Of a DNA stretch of 64,000 bases, positions 31,147 through 43,290 are shown in pieces. A model generated the notes under the pieces. That model had not been told where the DNA came from and ran no database searches. It saw only the letters and a program-made list of their open reading frames with translations. Source of the DNA: Burkholderia multivorans ATCC BAA-247. GTDB taxonomy: Bacteria > Pseudomonadota > Gammaproteobacteria > Burkholderiales > Burkholderiaceae. The position numbers and the translations under genes were made by a program. Every line of letters begins with the position of its first letter. The first letter of the stretch is position 1. The stretch spans positions 3,100,001 to 3,164,000 of the forward strand of contig NZ_CP009832.1 of assembly GCF_000959525.1 (NCBI RefSeq), given 5' to 3'.

Positions 31147-31717
31147 TCAGAAGTTGTACTGCACGTAGAACTGGTGGAAATTTACCCCAGGATTCGGCTC
31201 TTTGATACCCGCGTTCGACACATGCTGGAAGCGGTATCCGACCTGATACTGCTGCCGTTCGCCGAATTGCGCGCCGACGCCGACGACGTCCGCGAACTGA
31301 AAGGCGGTCGACATCGAGAAGTTGTCGGAAATCGTCGGGTGCGTGAGCAGCCGCACGCCGGCGCCGGCCTCGGATGAACGGCCGGACCTGGCCGGCGCTC
31401 TTGATGAAGCGGAACATCGGCGTCGCGCCGAATTCGCCGATATTGCCGTGAATGTTGCCGCCCGTATGCCAGTAACCGACATGGCCTTCCAGCACGAACG
31501 CGAAGTGCCATCCGCCGATTTCCCACCAGTTCCAGCCGGGATCCCACACCACGGCCAGATCGGCCTTGTCGATACCGTGGCGATCCGAGAAGCCGCCGCC
31601 CGCCTGGATGCCCCAGCGGTCGGCGAAAGCCAGCCCCGATCCGGCGAGCAGGGAGGCCGCGACCGCGGCATGCAGGACGATCCGGCTACGCGGCCGGCGG
31701 TTCTTCTTCTTGTTCAT
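31147..31717 (-). pseudogene. pagL: Lipid A 3-O-deacylase PagL, frameshifted
   Basis: PagL is an outer-membrane beta-barrel that removes the 3-O-acyl chain of lipid A. The reading frame starts at ATG 31717 (GGAG upstream) with a signal peptide (core about 14-31, ...GLAFADRWG). It runs to VRPFI, then changes frame: the expected EAGAGVRLL continues only in the next frame. One extra base in the GG at 31372-31373 explains this. The downstream part has the active-site signature HVSNAGIKEPN and ends FYVQYNF. Repaired, it would be 189 aa. The residue aligning with the catalytic Glu of Pseudomonas PagL appears to be Asn. Unrepaired, translation runs on without a stop for hundreds of codons. A sequencing error is possible. 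Confidence 0.82.
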
Positions 31718-31955
31718 CTGACACTCCAACTTTGTGGGTTGAATGGAGCCGGCCGCGCGGCCGTGCTCGAGCGAACTGAATGGTATGGTAAAGGACTTTT
31801 CCGATCGGCATCGCGAAGCGAAATTGTTTGCTTCCAAAACTACAAAAATCGAAACCGTCTGCCGATTCGGGTCGCCGGCCGCCACTATCGGAACTCGCGA
31901 CTGCGCCTCCGGTCGAACCCTAGACTATCGACTCGACTATTTTGATAGATAACCG

Positions 31956-31983
31956 GGAACTCCGATGTCCGCACGGCCTCTAA
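31956..31983 (+). promoter_or_regulatory. Sigma-E (RpoE)-type promoter of rpoH
   Basis: GGAACTC (31956-31962), 16-bp spacer, TCTAA (31979-31983). This matches the ECF sigma-E consensus (GGAACTT, N15-19, TCTRA), as known for one rpoH promoter in E. coli. The predicted start is near 31990, inside the CIRCE element. Confidence 0.65.
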
Positions 31984-31987
31984 GGTA

Positions 31988-32014
31988 TTAGCACTCGGCT
32001 CCACGGAGTGCTAA
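31988..32014 (+). promoter_or_regulatory. CIRCE element (HrcA operator) upstream of rpoH
   Basis: TTAGCACTC (31988-31996), 9-bp spacer, GAGTGCTAA (32006-32014): an exact match to the CIRCE consensus bound by the repressor HrcA. It is centred 74 bp before the rpoH start codon and overlaps the predicted transcription start of the sigma-E-type promoter. Confidence 0.92.
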
Positions 32015-32074
32015 GATTGGCCTCGGAATCTAACCCGAGACCAGGGTTCATCCCTGATTCCAAAGGAGTTTTTA

Positions 32075-33010
<936 letters not shown>

Positions 33011-33035
33011 TCCGACGATCCCGAACGCATCACCG

Positions 33036-33067
33036 AAAACCGCTGCCACCCGGCAGCGGTTTTTTTT
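33036..33067 (+). terminator. Strong terminator after rpoH
   Basis: AAAACCGCTGCC (33036-33047), loop ACCC, GGCAGCGGTTTT (33052-33063), continuing to eight T. Confidence 0.95.
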
Positions 33068-33131
33068 CGCCCATTCACGGCTTCGGCTTTGCGCGTGCAT
33101 TTGCCCGTTCTCGAGCATGCTCCGCAAAACC

Positions 33132-33145
33132 TTGATCTGCCTCAA
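33132..33145 (+). promoter_or_regulatory. FNR/Anr-like box upstream of cyd (imperfect)
   Basis: TTGAT-CTGC-CTCAA, nine of ten positions of the TTGAT-N4-ATCAA consensus. It lies in the 250-bp AT-rich gap between rpoH and the cyd genes, about 80 bp before the best promoter match. Confidence 0.5.
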
Positions 33146-33215
33146 GTTTTTCCACTGGCTTCGCGACGGTCTGCCGCAGCGCAGCACTCGGCATTGCAAA
33201 TGCGCGCTTTTAAAA

Positions 33216-33244
33216 TTGGCATATCCCGCGCAAAAGGATTAAAA
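33216..33244 (+). promoter_or_regulatory. Putative cyd promoter
   Basis: TTGGCA (33216-33221, five of six), 17-bp spacer, TTAAAA (33239-33244; weak -10). It is the best sigma-70-like pair in the AT-rich gap before cydP. Confidence 0.35.
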
Positions 33245-33318
33245 CAGCTTAACAGCCGTCACATATTCCGCATAAAGTCGCGCCAAAACCGCTTTAAATC
33301 GTTTCAGGGAAAACGGCA

Positions 33319-33332
33319 TTGATCTCGATCAA
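33319..33332 (+). promoter_or_regulatory. Perfect FNR/Anr palindrome at the cydP start
   Basis: TTGAT-CTCG-ATCAA, an exact FNR/Anr consensus, overlapping the TTG start codon of cydP and 247 bp before cydA. Confidence 0.55.
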
Positions 33333-33576
33333 TCAGGAACCGGCCCGGCCGCGCGGCTGGCGCGCGCGCGTCGTCGCGTGGGCGCACGGCCCGACCCTCG
33401 CCCGCGACATCACGCTCGTGCTGATCTTCAAGCTGATCCTGTTGATGTCGCTCAAATACGCATTCTTCAATCATCCGCAGGCTGACCACATGTCGCTGCC
33501 GCCTGCCGCCGTCGCCGAGAAGCTGCTCTCGGTACCGGCACCCGCTTCTACCGAGGGAGACCACCATGATAAGTAG
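33319..33576 (+). CDS. cydP: Putative cytochrome bd small subunit/assembly protein CydP
   Basis: An 85-aa protein with one transmembrane helix (about 33-52). The pattern LARDITLVLIFKLILLMSLKYAFF (first half basic-acidic, second half hydrophobic) resembles CydP proteins found just upstream of cydA in many proteobacteria. The only possible start in this open frame is TTG at 33319, with AGGGA nine bases upstream. It overlaps cydA by 11 bases. Role: presumed stability or assembly of the bd oxidase (from family context, not from motifs). Confidence 0.75.
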   Translation: MISINQEPARPRGWRARVVAWAHGPTLARDITLVLIFKLILLMSLKYAFFNHPQADHMSLPPAAVAEKLLSVPAPASTEGDHHDK

Positions 33577-35146
33577 CGAAGTCGTCGATCTGTCACGTCT
33601 GCAGTTCGGCATCACGGCGCTCTACCACTTCCTGTTCGTCCCGCTGACGCTCGGCCTGTCCTGGCTGCTCGTCATCATGGAATCCGTCTACGTGATGACC
33701 GGCAAGCAGGTCTACAAGGACATGACGCAGTTCTGGGGCAAGCTGTTCGGCATCAACTTCGCGATGGGCGTGACGACCGGCATCACGCTCGAATTCCAGT
33801 TCGGCACGAACTGGTCGTACTACTCCCACTACGTCGGCGACATCTTCGGCGTGCCGCTCGCCGTCGAAGGCCTGATGGCGTTCTTCCTCGAGTCGACGTT
33901 CGTCGGGCTGTTCTTCTTCGGCTGGAACCGCCTGTCGAAAGTGCAGCATCTGATCGTCACGTTCCTCGTCGCGCTCGGCTCGAATCTGTCGGCGCTGTGG
34001 ATCCTCGTCGCCAACGGCTGGATGAACAATCCGGTCGGCGCCGAGTTCAACTACCAGACGATGCGCATGGAGCTGACGAGCCTGTTCGACGTGCTGTTCA
34101 ACCCGGTCGCGCAGGTGAAGTTCGTGCACACGGTGTCGGCCGGCTACGTGACGGCCGCGATGTTCGTGCTCGGCGTGTCGTCGTGGTATCTGCTGAAAAA
34201 GCGCGACGTCGACTTCGCGCTGCGCTCGTTCGCGGTCGCGGCCGGCTTCGGCCTCGCCTCCACGCTCTGCGTGATCGTGCTCGGCGACGAATCGGGCTAC
34301 ACGACCGGCGAAGTGCAGAAGATGAAGCTCGCCGCAATCGAATCGGAATGGGAAACGCAGCCGGCGCCGGCGTCGTTCACGCTGATCGGCATCCCGAACC
34401 AGGAAGCGCAGCGCACCGACTACGCGATCAAGATTCCGTATGCGCTCGGCCTGATCGCGACGCGCTCGATCGACGAGCCCGTGATCGGCCTGCGCGAGCT
34501 CGCGAAGCGCAGCGAGGCGCACATCCAGAGCGGCATGATCGCGTACGGTGCGCTGCAGAAGATCAAGGCCGGCGACACGAGCGCCGCGACGCGCGCGCTG
34601 TTCGACGAGCACAAGCAGTATCTCGGCTACGGGCTGATGCTCAAGCAGTTCACGCCGAACGTGACCGACGCGACGCCCGCGCAGATCGAAGCGGCGGCGA
34701 AGAAGACGATTCCGCCGGTCGCGCCCGTGTTCTTCTCGTTCCGCATCATGGTGTTCCTCGGCTTCCTGTTCCTCGCGACCTTCATCGCCGCGTTCTGGTT
34801 CTGCGCGCGCCGCCAGTTGCTGCAGGACAACCGCCGCTGGTTCCTGCGCTACGCGGTATGGGCGATCCCGCTGCCGTGGCTCGCGGCGGAATTCGGCTGG
34901 GTCGTCGCCGAGCTCGGCCGCCAGCCGTGGACGATCGCGGGCGTGCTGCCGACGCATCTGTCGGCGTCGAGCCTCACGCCGACCGACCTGTACCTGAGCC
35001 TGGCCGGGTTCATCGTGTTCTACACCGCGCTGTTCGTGATCGAAATCACGCTGATGTTCAAGTACGCGCGCCTCGGCCCGTCGTCGCTGCACACCGGCCG
35101 CTATCACCACGAGCAGGCGGCCGCACGCGAACACGCGGCCGCATGA
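33566..35146 (+). CDS. cydA: Cytochrome bd ubiquinol oxidase subunit I
   Basis: Haem-bearing subunit that oxidises ubiquinol and reduces O2 at high affinity. Length 526 aa with about nine membrane segments. The haem b595 ligand His is in [10 protein letters not shown] (about 20), haem b558 His in [11 protein letters not shown] (about 186), and [12 protein letters not shown] is the conserved quinol-site region. The long Q-loop (about 255-390) classes it with E. coli CydA rather than short-loop CioA. ATG at 33566 after GGGAG. It is followed by cydB and cydX. Confidence 0.97.
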   Translation: MISSEVVDLSRLQFGITALYHFLFVPLTLGLSWLLVIMESVYVMTGKQVYKDMTQFWGKLFGINFAMGVTTGITLEFQFGTNWSYYSHYVGDIFGVPLAVEGLMAFFLESTFVGLFFFGWNRLSKVQHLIVTFLVALGSNLSALWILVANGWMNNPVGAEFNYQTMRMELTSLFDVLFNPVAQVKFVHTVSAGYVTAAMFVLGVSSWYLLKKRDVDFALRSFAVAAGFGLASTLCVIVLGDESGYTTGEVQKMKLAAIESEWETQPAPASFTLIGIPNQEAQRTDYAIKIPYALGLIATRSIDEPVIGLRELAKRSEAHIQSGMIAYGALQKIKAGDTSAATRALFDEHKQYLGYGLMLKQFTPNVTDATPAQIEAAAKKTIPPVAPVFFSFRIMVFLGFLFLATFIAAFWFCARRQLLQDNRRWFLRYAVWAIPLPWLAAEFGWVVAELGRQPWTIAGVLPTHLSASSLTPTDLYLSLAGFIVFYTALFVIEITLMFKYARLGPSSLHTGRYHHEQAAAREHAAA

Positions 35147-35177
35147 GCACGCCCCCGCAACGACACAAGGAATCGCT

Positions 35178-36314
35178 ATGGACTATGCAACGCTCAAGCT
35201 GATCTGGTGGCTGCTCGTCGGCGTGCTGCTGATTGGCTTCGCCGTCACCGACGGCTTCGACATGGGCGCGACCGCGCTGCTGCCGTTCCTCGGCAAGACC
35301 GACGACGAACGCCGGATCATCGTCAACACGGTCGGCGCGACGTGGGAAGGCAACCAGGTATGGCTGATCACGGCCGGCGGCGCGATGTTCGCCGCGTGGC
35401 CGCTCGTCTACGCCGCGTCGTTCTCCGGCTTCTACTTCGCGATGCTGCTCGTGCTGTTCGCGCTGTTCTTCCGGCCGGTCGGCTTCGACTATCGCAGCAA
35501 GCGCACGGACCCGCGCTGGCGCGCAGGCTGGGACTGGGGCCTGTTCATCGGCGGCTTCGTGCCGGCGCTCGTGTTCGGCGTCGCGTTCGGCAATCTGCTG
35601 CAGGGCGTGCCGTTTCGCTTCGATACCGATCTGCGCGTCAGCTATCACGGCAGCTTCTGGGCGCTGCTGAATCCGTTCGCGGTGCTCTGCGGGCTCGTCA
35701 GCCTGACGATGCTCGTCGCGCACGGCGCCGCGTTCATCAAGATGAAGACCGACGGCATGATCGCGCGCCGTGCGTCGGTCGCGCTGCGCGTGTCGTCGTT
35801 CGTCGCGGTCGTGCTGTTCGCGCTCGCGGGCGTGCTGGTCGCCGCCTATGTCGACGGCTTTCACATCACGCGTGCCGCGCCCGCCGGCACGGTCGCCAAT
35901 CCGCTGCTGAAGGAGGTCGCGTCCGGCGCCGGGCTGTGGCTCGCGAACTACCGCGACTATCCCTGGATGATCGCGGCGCCCGTCGTCGGCATCGCGGGCG
36001 GGCTGCTCGCGACGCTGCTCGCCGGCTCGCGCCGCGAGAAGACCGCGTTCTTCTGCACGGGCCTGATGATCGTCGGCGTGATCCTCACGGCCGGCTTCTC
36101 GATGTTCCCGTTCATCATGCCGTCGTCGCTGGACCCGACGAGCAGCCTGACCGTCTGGGATTCGACGTCGAGCGAGAAGACGCTGCTCGTGATGCTATTC
36201 GCCGTGATCGTGTTCCTGCCGATCATCCTCGTCTATACGAGCTGGGTCTATCGCGTGATGCGCGGCAAGGTCACGCGTCAGGTGCTCGACGAGAACACGC
36301 ACTCGATGTATTGA
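35178..36314 (+). CDS. cydB: Cytochrome bd ubiquinol oxidase subunit II
   Basis: Membrane partner of CydA, 378 aa, about eight to nine transmembrane helices. Family motifs: [17 protein letters not shown] (about 19-35), [19 protein letters not shown] (split), and [19 protein letters not shown] near the C-terminus. ATG at 35178, 31 bp after the cydA stop, preceded by AAGG. The TrkD-like C-terminal tail [15 protein letters not shown] is usual. Confidence 0.96.
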   Translation: MDYATLKLIWWLLVGVLLIGFAVTDGFDMGATALLPFLGKTDDERRIIVNTVGATWEGNQVWLITAGGAMFAAWPLVYAASFSGFYFAMLLVLFALFFRPVGFDYRSKRTDPRWRAGWDWGLFIGGFVPALVFGVAFGNLLQGVPFRFDTDLRVSYHGSFWALLNPFAVLCGLVSLTMLVAHGAAFIKMKTDGMIARRASVALRVSSFVAVVLFALAGVLVAAYVDGFHITRAAPAGTVANPLLKEVASGAGLWLANYRDYPWMIAAPVVGIAGGLLATLLAGSRREKTAFFCTGLMIVGVILTAGFSMFPFIMPSSLDPTSSLTVWDSTSSEKTLLVMLFAVIVFLPIILVYTSWVYRVMRGKVTRQVLDENTHSMY

Positions 36315-36373
36315 ACGCGGCCGGCGCGCGCAGGCGCGCCGCGCCGCTCCCCCGTTTCGCAAGGAGTCGGATC

Positions 36374-36496
36374 ATGTGGTATTTCAGCTGGATTCTCGGG
36401 ATCGGCGTCGCGCTGTCGTTCGGGATCGTCAACGCGATGTGGCTCGAGGCGCGCCAAAAGCAGCAGGAAGCGTCGGTGCGCGTGGCGCGCAAGTGA
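36374..36496 (+). CDS. cydX: Cytochrome bd-I small subunit CydX
   Basis: A 40-aa single-pass protein of the CydX/YbgT family, required for stability of the bd oxidase. MWYFSWILG and the following hydrophobic helix with AMWLE are characteristic. ATG at 36374 is preceded by AAGGAG (36361-36366). It is the last gene of the cyd operon; a bidirectional terminator follows. Confidence 0.93.
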   Translation: MWYFSWILGIGVALSFGIVNAMWLEARQKQQEASVRVARK

Positions 36497-36548
36497 CGTC
36501 GCACAGCAGCGGCGGCGGTCAGGCGCTGCCGCGCGCCGTGCCAAAACA

Positions 36549-36579
36549 AAACGGCTTGCGATCGCATCGCAAGCCGTTT
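36549..36579. terminator. Bidirectional terminator between cydX and nagE
   Basis: A perfect 14-bp stem, AAACGGCTTGCGAT (36549-36562) and ATCGCAAGCCGTTT (36566-36579), loop CGC, with an A-rich run on the left and a T-rich run on the right. It serves both convergent operons. Confidence 0.93.
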
Positions 36580-36635
36580 CCGTTTTGCCGGCCGGCCGCC
36601 GATCCGCTATGCGGATGCGGGCCGGCGTCGTCGCG

Positions 36636-38426
36636 TCAAGCCGGTTGTGCGGCCGCGCCGTCGCCGGCCGACGGCAGGCGTGCGCCGAGCTGCTGCGCGT
36701 AGCGCGCAGCCGCGTTGCCGCAGACGATGTGCAGCGTGTCCGACGACACCCATGCGACGTCGAGCGTGCCGAGGCGCTCGCGATCGACCGCCGACGGATC
36801 GCGCACGACGACGCGCAAACGCGTGGTCGCGATCGCGTCGAGCGACACGACGTTCGTCGCGCCGCCGAACACCGCGAGCCAGCGTGCGGGCTCCGGATCG
36901 AGCGGGCCGGCTGCCGCGCCTGTGGCGGGCTCCGCGACGGCGCCCGCAGGCGCCGTCGCGTTCACGGCCGCGCCTGCTGCGCCGCCGCCGATCGCCGCGC
37001 GCATCTCGTCCGCGATGATGTCGGCCTCGGGCCCGATGATGACCTGCACGCTGTTGCCGCCGCGCTTGAGCACGCCGCGCGCACCGATCGACTTCAGCTC
37101 CGGCTCCGACACTTTCGCCGGATCGACGACGGTCAGACGCAGACGCGTCGTGCATGCATCGACGACGCTCAGGTTGCCCGCACCGCCGAGCGCCGCGATA
37201 TAGCGCTGCGCGCGCGGCGCGGCGGCCGCGGCCGTCGCAGCGCCCGCAGCGCCGGCGGCCGGCGCGACGAAGCCGCCGGATGCATACGATTCGCTCGCCG
37301 CATCGGCCGATGCCGGCTCGCGGCCCGGCGTCGCCATGTTGAAGGTGCGGATGAAGAAGCGGAACAGTGCGTAATACGCGATGCCGTACGCGATGCCGAG
37401 CGGAATCGCGATCCAGCCCTTCGTCGATAGCCCGTAGTTCAGCACGTAGTCGATCGCGCCGGCCGAGAACGTGAAGCCGAGCTTCACGCCGAGGATCTGG
37501 CAGATCGCGAGCGACAGCCCCGTCAGCACCGCGTGGATCACGTACAGCACCGGCGCGAGGAACATGAAGCTGAACTCGATCGGCTCGGTCACGCCCGTGA
37601 GGAACGACGTGAGCGCCATCGAGAACAGCAGGCCGCCGACCATCGCGCGACGCTCCTTCGGCGCTTCGTGCAGCATCGCGAGACACGCGGCCGGCAGGCC
37701 GAACATCATGATCGGGAAGAAGCCGGCCATGAAGGTGCCCGCGGTCGGATCGCCCGCAAAGAAGCGATGCAGGTCGCCGTGCACGATCTCGCCGCCGGCG
37801 GGCGGCGTGAAGTTGCCGAACACGAACCACGCGAGCGAGTTGATGATGTGGTGCAGCCCCGTGACGAGCAGCAGCCGGTTCAGGAAGCCGAACACGAACG
37901 CACCGATCGCGCCCGCCGTCGTCAGCCACTGCCCGGCCGCATCGATCGCATGCTGGATCGGCTGCCACACGTAGCCGAACACGATGCCGAGCACCACGCA
38001 TACGAGCCCCGTGATGATCGGCACGAACCGCTTGCCGCCGAAGAACGCGAGGTAGTCGGGCAGCTTGATGTCCTTGTAGCGGTTGTACAGCAGGCCGGCC
38101 ACGACACCCGCGATGATGCCGGACAGCACACCCATGTTCAGCTTCGGGTCGATGTCCTTCATGATCGCGGTTTCGATCAGATAGCCGATCGCGCCCGCGA
38201 GCGCCGCGACGCCGTTGTTGTCCTTCGCGAAGCCGACCGCCACGCCGATCGCGAACAAGAGCGGCAGGTTGTCGAAGATCGCGCCACCGGCATCGGCGAT
38301 CATCTTGATGTTGAACACGTCCGGCTGCCCGAGCCGCAGCAGGATGCCGGCGACCGGCAACACCGCGATCGGCAGCATCAGCGCCCGTCCCAGGCTCTGT
38401 ATCTTCAGAAACGGATTCCCGTCCAT
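36636..38426 (-). CDS. nagE: PTS N-acetylglucosamine transporter subunit IIBC with a second, Cys-less IIB domain
   Basis: Imports and phosphorylates N-acetylglucosamine. Length 596 aa. EIIC (1-385) shows the Glc-family membrane domain (LPLLFAIGVAVGFAKDN, FLTGVTEPIEF). An Ala-rich linker leads to EIIB with the phosphorylated Cys at about 425 (VVDACTTRLRLTV). A second IIB-like domain (about 515-585) reads LDAIATTRLRVVV: the Cys position is lost, so it cannot carry phosphate. ATG at 38426 after GGAGG. Specificity for GlcNAc rather than glucose is inferred from the nag cluster; phosphate would come from the adjacent EIIA-HPr-EI fusion. Confidence 0.92.
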   Translation of the reverse strand: MDGNPFLKIQSLGRALMLPIAVLPVAGILLRLGQPDVFNIKMIADAGGAIFDNLPLLFAIGVAVGFAKDNNGVAALAGAIGYLIETAIMKDIDPKLNMGVLSGIIAGVVAGLLYNRYKDIKLPDYLAFFGGKRFVPIITGLVCVVLGIVFGYVWQPIQHAIDAAGQWLTTAGAIGAFVFGFLNRLLLVTGLHHIINSLAWFVFGNFTPPAGGEIVHGDLHRFFAGDPTAGTFMAGFFPIMMFGLPAACLAMLHEAPKERRAMVGGLLFSMALTSFLTGVTEPIEFSFMFLAPVLYVIHAVLTGLSLAICQILGVKLGFTFSAGAIDYVLNYGLSTKGWIAIPLGIAYGIAYYALFRFFIRTFNMATPGREPASADAASESYASGGFVAPAAGAAGAATAAAAAPRAQRYIAALGGAGNLSVVDACTTRLRLTVVDPAKVSEPELKSIGARGVLKRGGNSVQVIIGPEADIIADEMRAAIGGGAAGAAVNATAPAGAVAEPATGAAAGPLDPEPARWLAVFGGATNVVSLDAIATTRLRVVVRDPSAVDRERLGTLDVAWVSSDTLHIVCGNAAARYAQQLGARLPSAGDGAAAQPA

Positions 38427-38505
38427 TCAGTCCTCCAGTCCATTGTCTCGTCGTTGACTTGATTGCTTTCGTAGTAAAACGGGCCGCGAGCCCGCCGCCG
38501 ACGAC

Positions 38506-41064
<2,559 letters not shown>

Positions 41065-41103
41065 CTGGGACTCCTCGGCGCGTCTCATCGGCTGTCTCGG
41101 CTA

Positions 41104-42120
41104 TCAGTGCGTTTCGGTGACTTTGTTCAGGTGGCGCGGCGTGTCGGGATTGCGGCCGCGCGCGACGGCAAGCTCGGCCGCCATCACGTAGAACGAAAGA
41201 ATGGCGGCGATCGGGTCGAGCGCCGGATGGGCGGACGATGCGAGCGGCAGCGTCGCGCCCGGCGTGCCGGCGGGCGCCGCGACGAGCACGGCCGCGCCGC
41301 GGGCACGCATGTCGTCGGCGAGCTGCAGCAGGCCGGTCTGCTCGGGGCCCGGCGGCGCGAACACGAGCAGCGGGTAGTCGCGGTCGATCAGTTCCATCGG
41401 GCCGTGACGCACCTCCGCGCTCGAGAACGCCTCGGCCTGGATGCCGGACGTTTCCTTCAGCTTCAGCGCGGCTTCCTGCGCGATCGCGAGGCCGAGGCCG
41501 CGGCCGATCACGATCATCCGCTCGACGCCGGCGAGCGCGTCGACGGCCGGCGACCAGTCGAGCGCGCCCGCCTGCGCGAGCACGTCGGGCAGCCCGCGCA
41601 GCGCCGTCATCAGTGCGGCGTCGCGCTGCCAGAACGCGACGATCTGCGCGGACAGCGACAGCATCGCGATGTAGCTCTTCGTCGCCGCGACCGACAGCTC
41701 GGGGCCGGCCAACAGCGGCAACTGATGCTCGCACGCGTCGGCGAGCGGCGACGGCAGCACGTTCACGGCCGCCACCGTGCGCGCGCCGGCTTCGCGCAGC
41801 GCGGTCATCGTATTGACGAGATCGGGACTCTTGCCCGACTGCGAGAACGCGATCGCGAGCTGGTCCTGCACCTTCAGCGGCGCCTGCTGCAGCGTCGCGA
41901 CCGACATCGGCAGCGACGCGACCGGCACGCCGAGGCGGCTCATCGTCAGGCTCGCGAAATAGCTCGCGGCATGATCGGAGCTGCCGCGCGCGACCGTCAG
42001 CGCGACGGCCGGCGGATGATCCATCAGCTGGCCGGCGAGCGCTTCGACGCGCGTCGTGTCGGCAAGCTGCGCGGCGACGACCCGGGCGGACTCGCGCGCT
42101 TCGTTAAGCATATTCGACAA
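41104..42120 (-). CDS. SIS-domain glucosamine-6-phosphate deaminase (NagB-II type)
   Basis: Two SIS domains in 338 aa, of the GlmS-isomerase-like/AgaS-NagB-II group. In nag operons without classical NagB such a protein deaminates GlcN-6-P to fructose-6-P. Motifs: ARGSSDHAASYF (about 45-56), SQSGKSPDLV, SVAATKSYIAML, and in the second domain RGLGLAIAQEAALKLKE and AEVRHGPMELI. TTG at 42120 has AAGGAG six bases upstream; the ATG at 42111 is 15 bases from it. The coding start overlaps nagA by 17 bases. Function is inferred from family and context; an isomerase role is less likely. Confidence 0.88.
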   Translation of the reverse strand: MSNMLNEARESARVVAAQLADTTRVEALAGQLMDHPPAVALTVARGSSDHAASYFASLTMSRLGVPVASLPMSVATLQQAPLKVQDQLAIAFSQSGKSPDLVNTMTALREAGARTVAAVNVLPSPLADACEHQLPLLAGPELSVAATKSYIAMLSLSAQIVAFWQRDAALMTALRGLPDVLAQAGALDWSPAVDALAGVERMIVIGRGLGLAIAQEAALKLKETSGIQAEAFSSAEVRHGPMELIDRDYPLLVFAPPGPEQTGLLQLADDMRARGAAVLVAAPAGTPGATLPLASSAHPALDPIAAILSFYVMAAELAVARGRNPDTPRHLNKVTETH

Positions 42121-43207
42121 TCGATTCTCCTTCGACGTAGGTCGCGGTGAGGTTCAGGTCGCGATCGAACACGACGAGGTCGGCCCACGCGCCGCGCTCG
42201 AGGCGGCCGCGATCGGCGAGACCGAGGTAGTCGGCCGCATAGCGCGACATCCGGTTCGACACGTCGGCGATCGGCAGACCGAGCGACACGAGGTTGCGCA
42301 ATGCCTGGTCCATCGTCAGCGTGCTGCCGGCGAGCGTGCCGTCGGCGAGACGCACGCCGCCGAGGCACTTCGTCACGTGCTGGCTGCCGAGCCGGTATTC
42401 GCCGTCGGGCATGCCGGTCGCCGACGTGCTGTCGGTCACGACGTACAGTCGCGGAATCGCGCGCAGCGCCGCGCGGATCGCGCCCGGATGCACGTGCAGC
42501 AGATCGGGAATGATTTCCGCGTATTCGGCGTGCGCGAGCGCCGCGCCGACGAGGCCGGGATTGCGGTGATGGAGCGGCGACATCGCGTTGAACAGGTGCG
42601 TGAAGCCGCACGCGCCGTGCTTGAGCGCTGCGACGGCATCGTCGTACGTCGCGAGCGAGTGGCCGAGCTGCACGCGCACGCCGCGCGCGGCCATCTCGCC
42701 GATGATCTCGATATGGCCGGCGATTTCCGGCGCGAGCGTGACGACGCGGATCGGCGCGATCGACAGATACTTCAGCACTTCGTCGAGCACCGCCGACACG
42801 GCGGCGTCCGGCTGCGCACCGAGCTTGCCGGGATTGATGTACGGGCCTTCGAGATGCACGCCGAGCACGCGTGCGCCGCCGGGCGTGCGCATGCGCGCCG
42901 CGGTGCCGAGGTTCGCGACAACTTCCATCAATTCGTCGCGCGGCGCGGTCATCGTCGTCGCGAGCAGGCTCGTCGTGCCGAATTGCGCGTGCGTGCGCGC
43001 GATCGTCTCGATCGCGTCGCCGCCTTCCATCACGTCGGCGCCGCCGCCGCCGTGCACGTGCAGGTCGATGAAACCGGGCAGGATGTACGGCGCGTCGTTC
43101 TTCGCGGGATCGGCGGGCGCGCCGTCGAGGGTGGTGATGCGGCCGTTCTCGCTGTCGAGCGAGCCGTGTATCCAGCCGTCGGGAGTCAGGATGTTGCCAG
43201 TCAGCAT
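42104..43207 (-). CDS. nagA: N-acetylglucosamine-6-phosphate deacetylase
   Basis: Hydrolyses GlcNAc-6-P to GlcN-6-P and acetate. Length 367 aa, amidohydrolase barrel. Metal site FIDLHVHGGGGADVME (about 47-62), HLEGPYINPGKLGAQP, VQLGHSLATYDDA, GFTHLFNAMSPLHHRNPG, catalytic Asp in VVTDSTSATGMPDG. ATG at 43207. It follows nagR by 83 bp and overlaps the deaminase gene; order nagR-nagA-deaminase-PTS fusion-nagE forms one catabolic unit. Confidence 0.96.
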   Translation of the reverse strand: MLTGNILTPDGWIHGSLDSENGRITTLDGAPADPAKNDAPYILPGFIDLHVHGGGGADVMEGGDAIETIARTHAQFGTTSLLATTMTAPRDELMEVVANLGTAARMRTPGGARVLGVHLEGPYINPGKLGAQPDAAVSAVLDEVLKYLSIAPIRVVTLAPEIAGHIEIIGEMAARGVRVQLGHSLATYDDAVAALKHGACGFTHLFNAMSPLHHRNPGLVGAALAHAEYAEIIPDLLHVHPGAIRAALRAIPRLYVVTDSTSATGMPDGEYRLGSQHVTKCLGGVRLADGTLAGSTLTMDQALRNLVSLGLPIADVSNRMSRYAADYLGLADRGRLERGAWADLVVFDRDLNLTATYVEGESIVEYA

Positions 43208-43290
43208 GACGTTCTCTTGAGGATCGGGTGACGCGGGCATCCGCGTCGTGATGTGCGAATCGGTTGCATGTCGGCGCGCAGTGTCGCGCG

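Noticed and set aside
31743-31952. Plus-strand 69-codon frame in the pagL-rpoH gap
   Set aside because: No ribosome site or family features; it overlaps the rpoH regulatory region.
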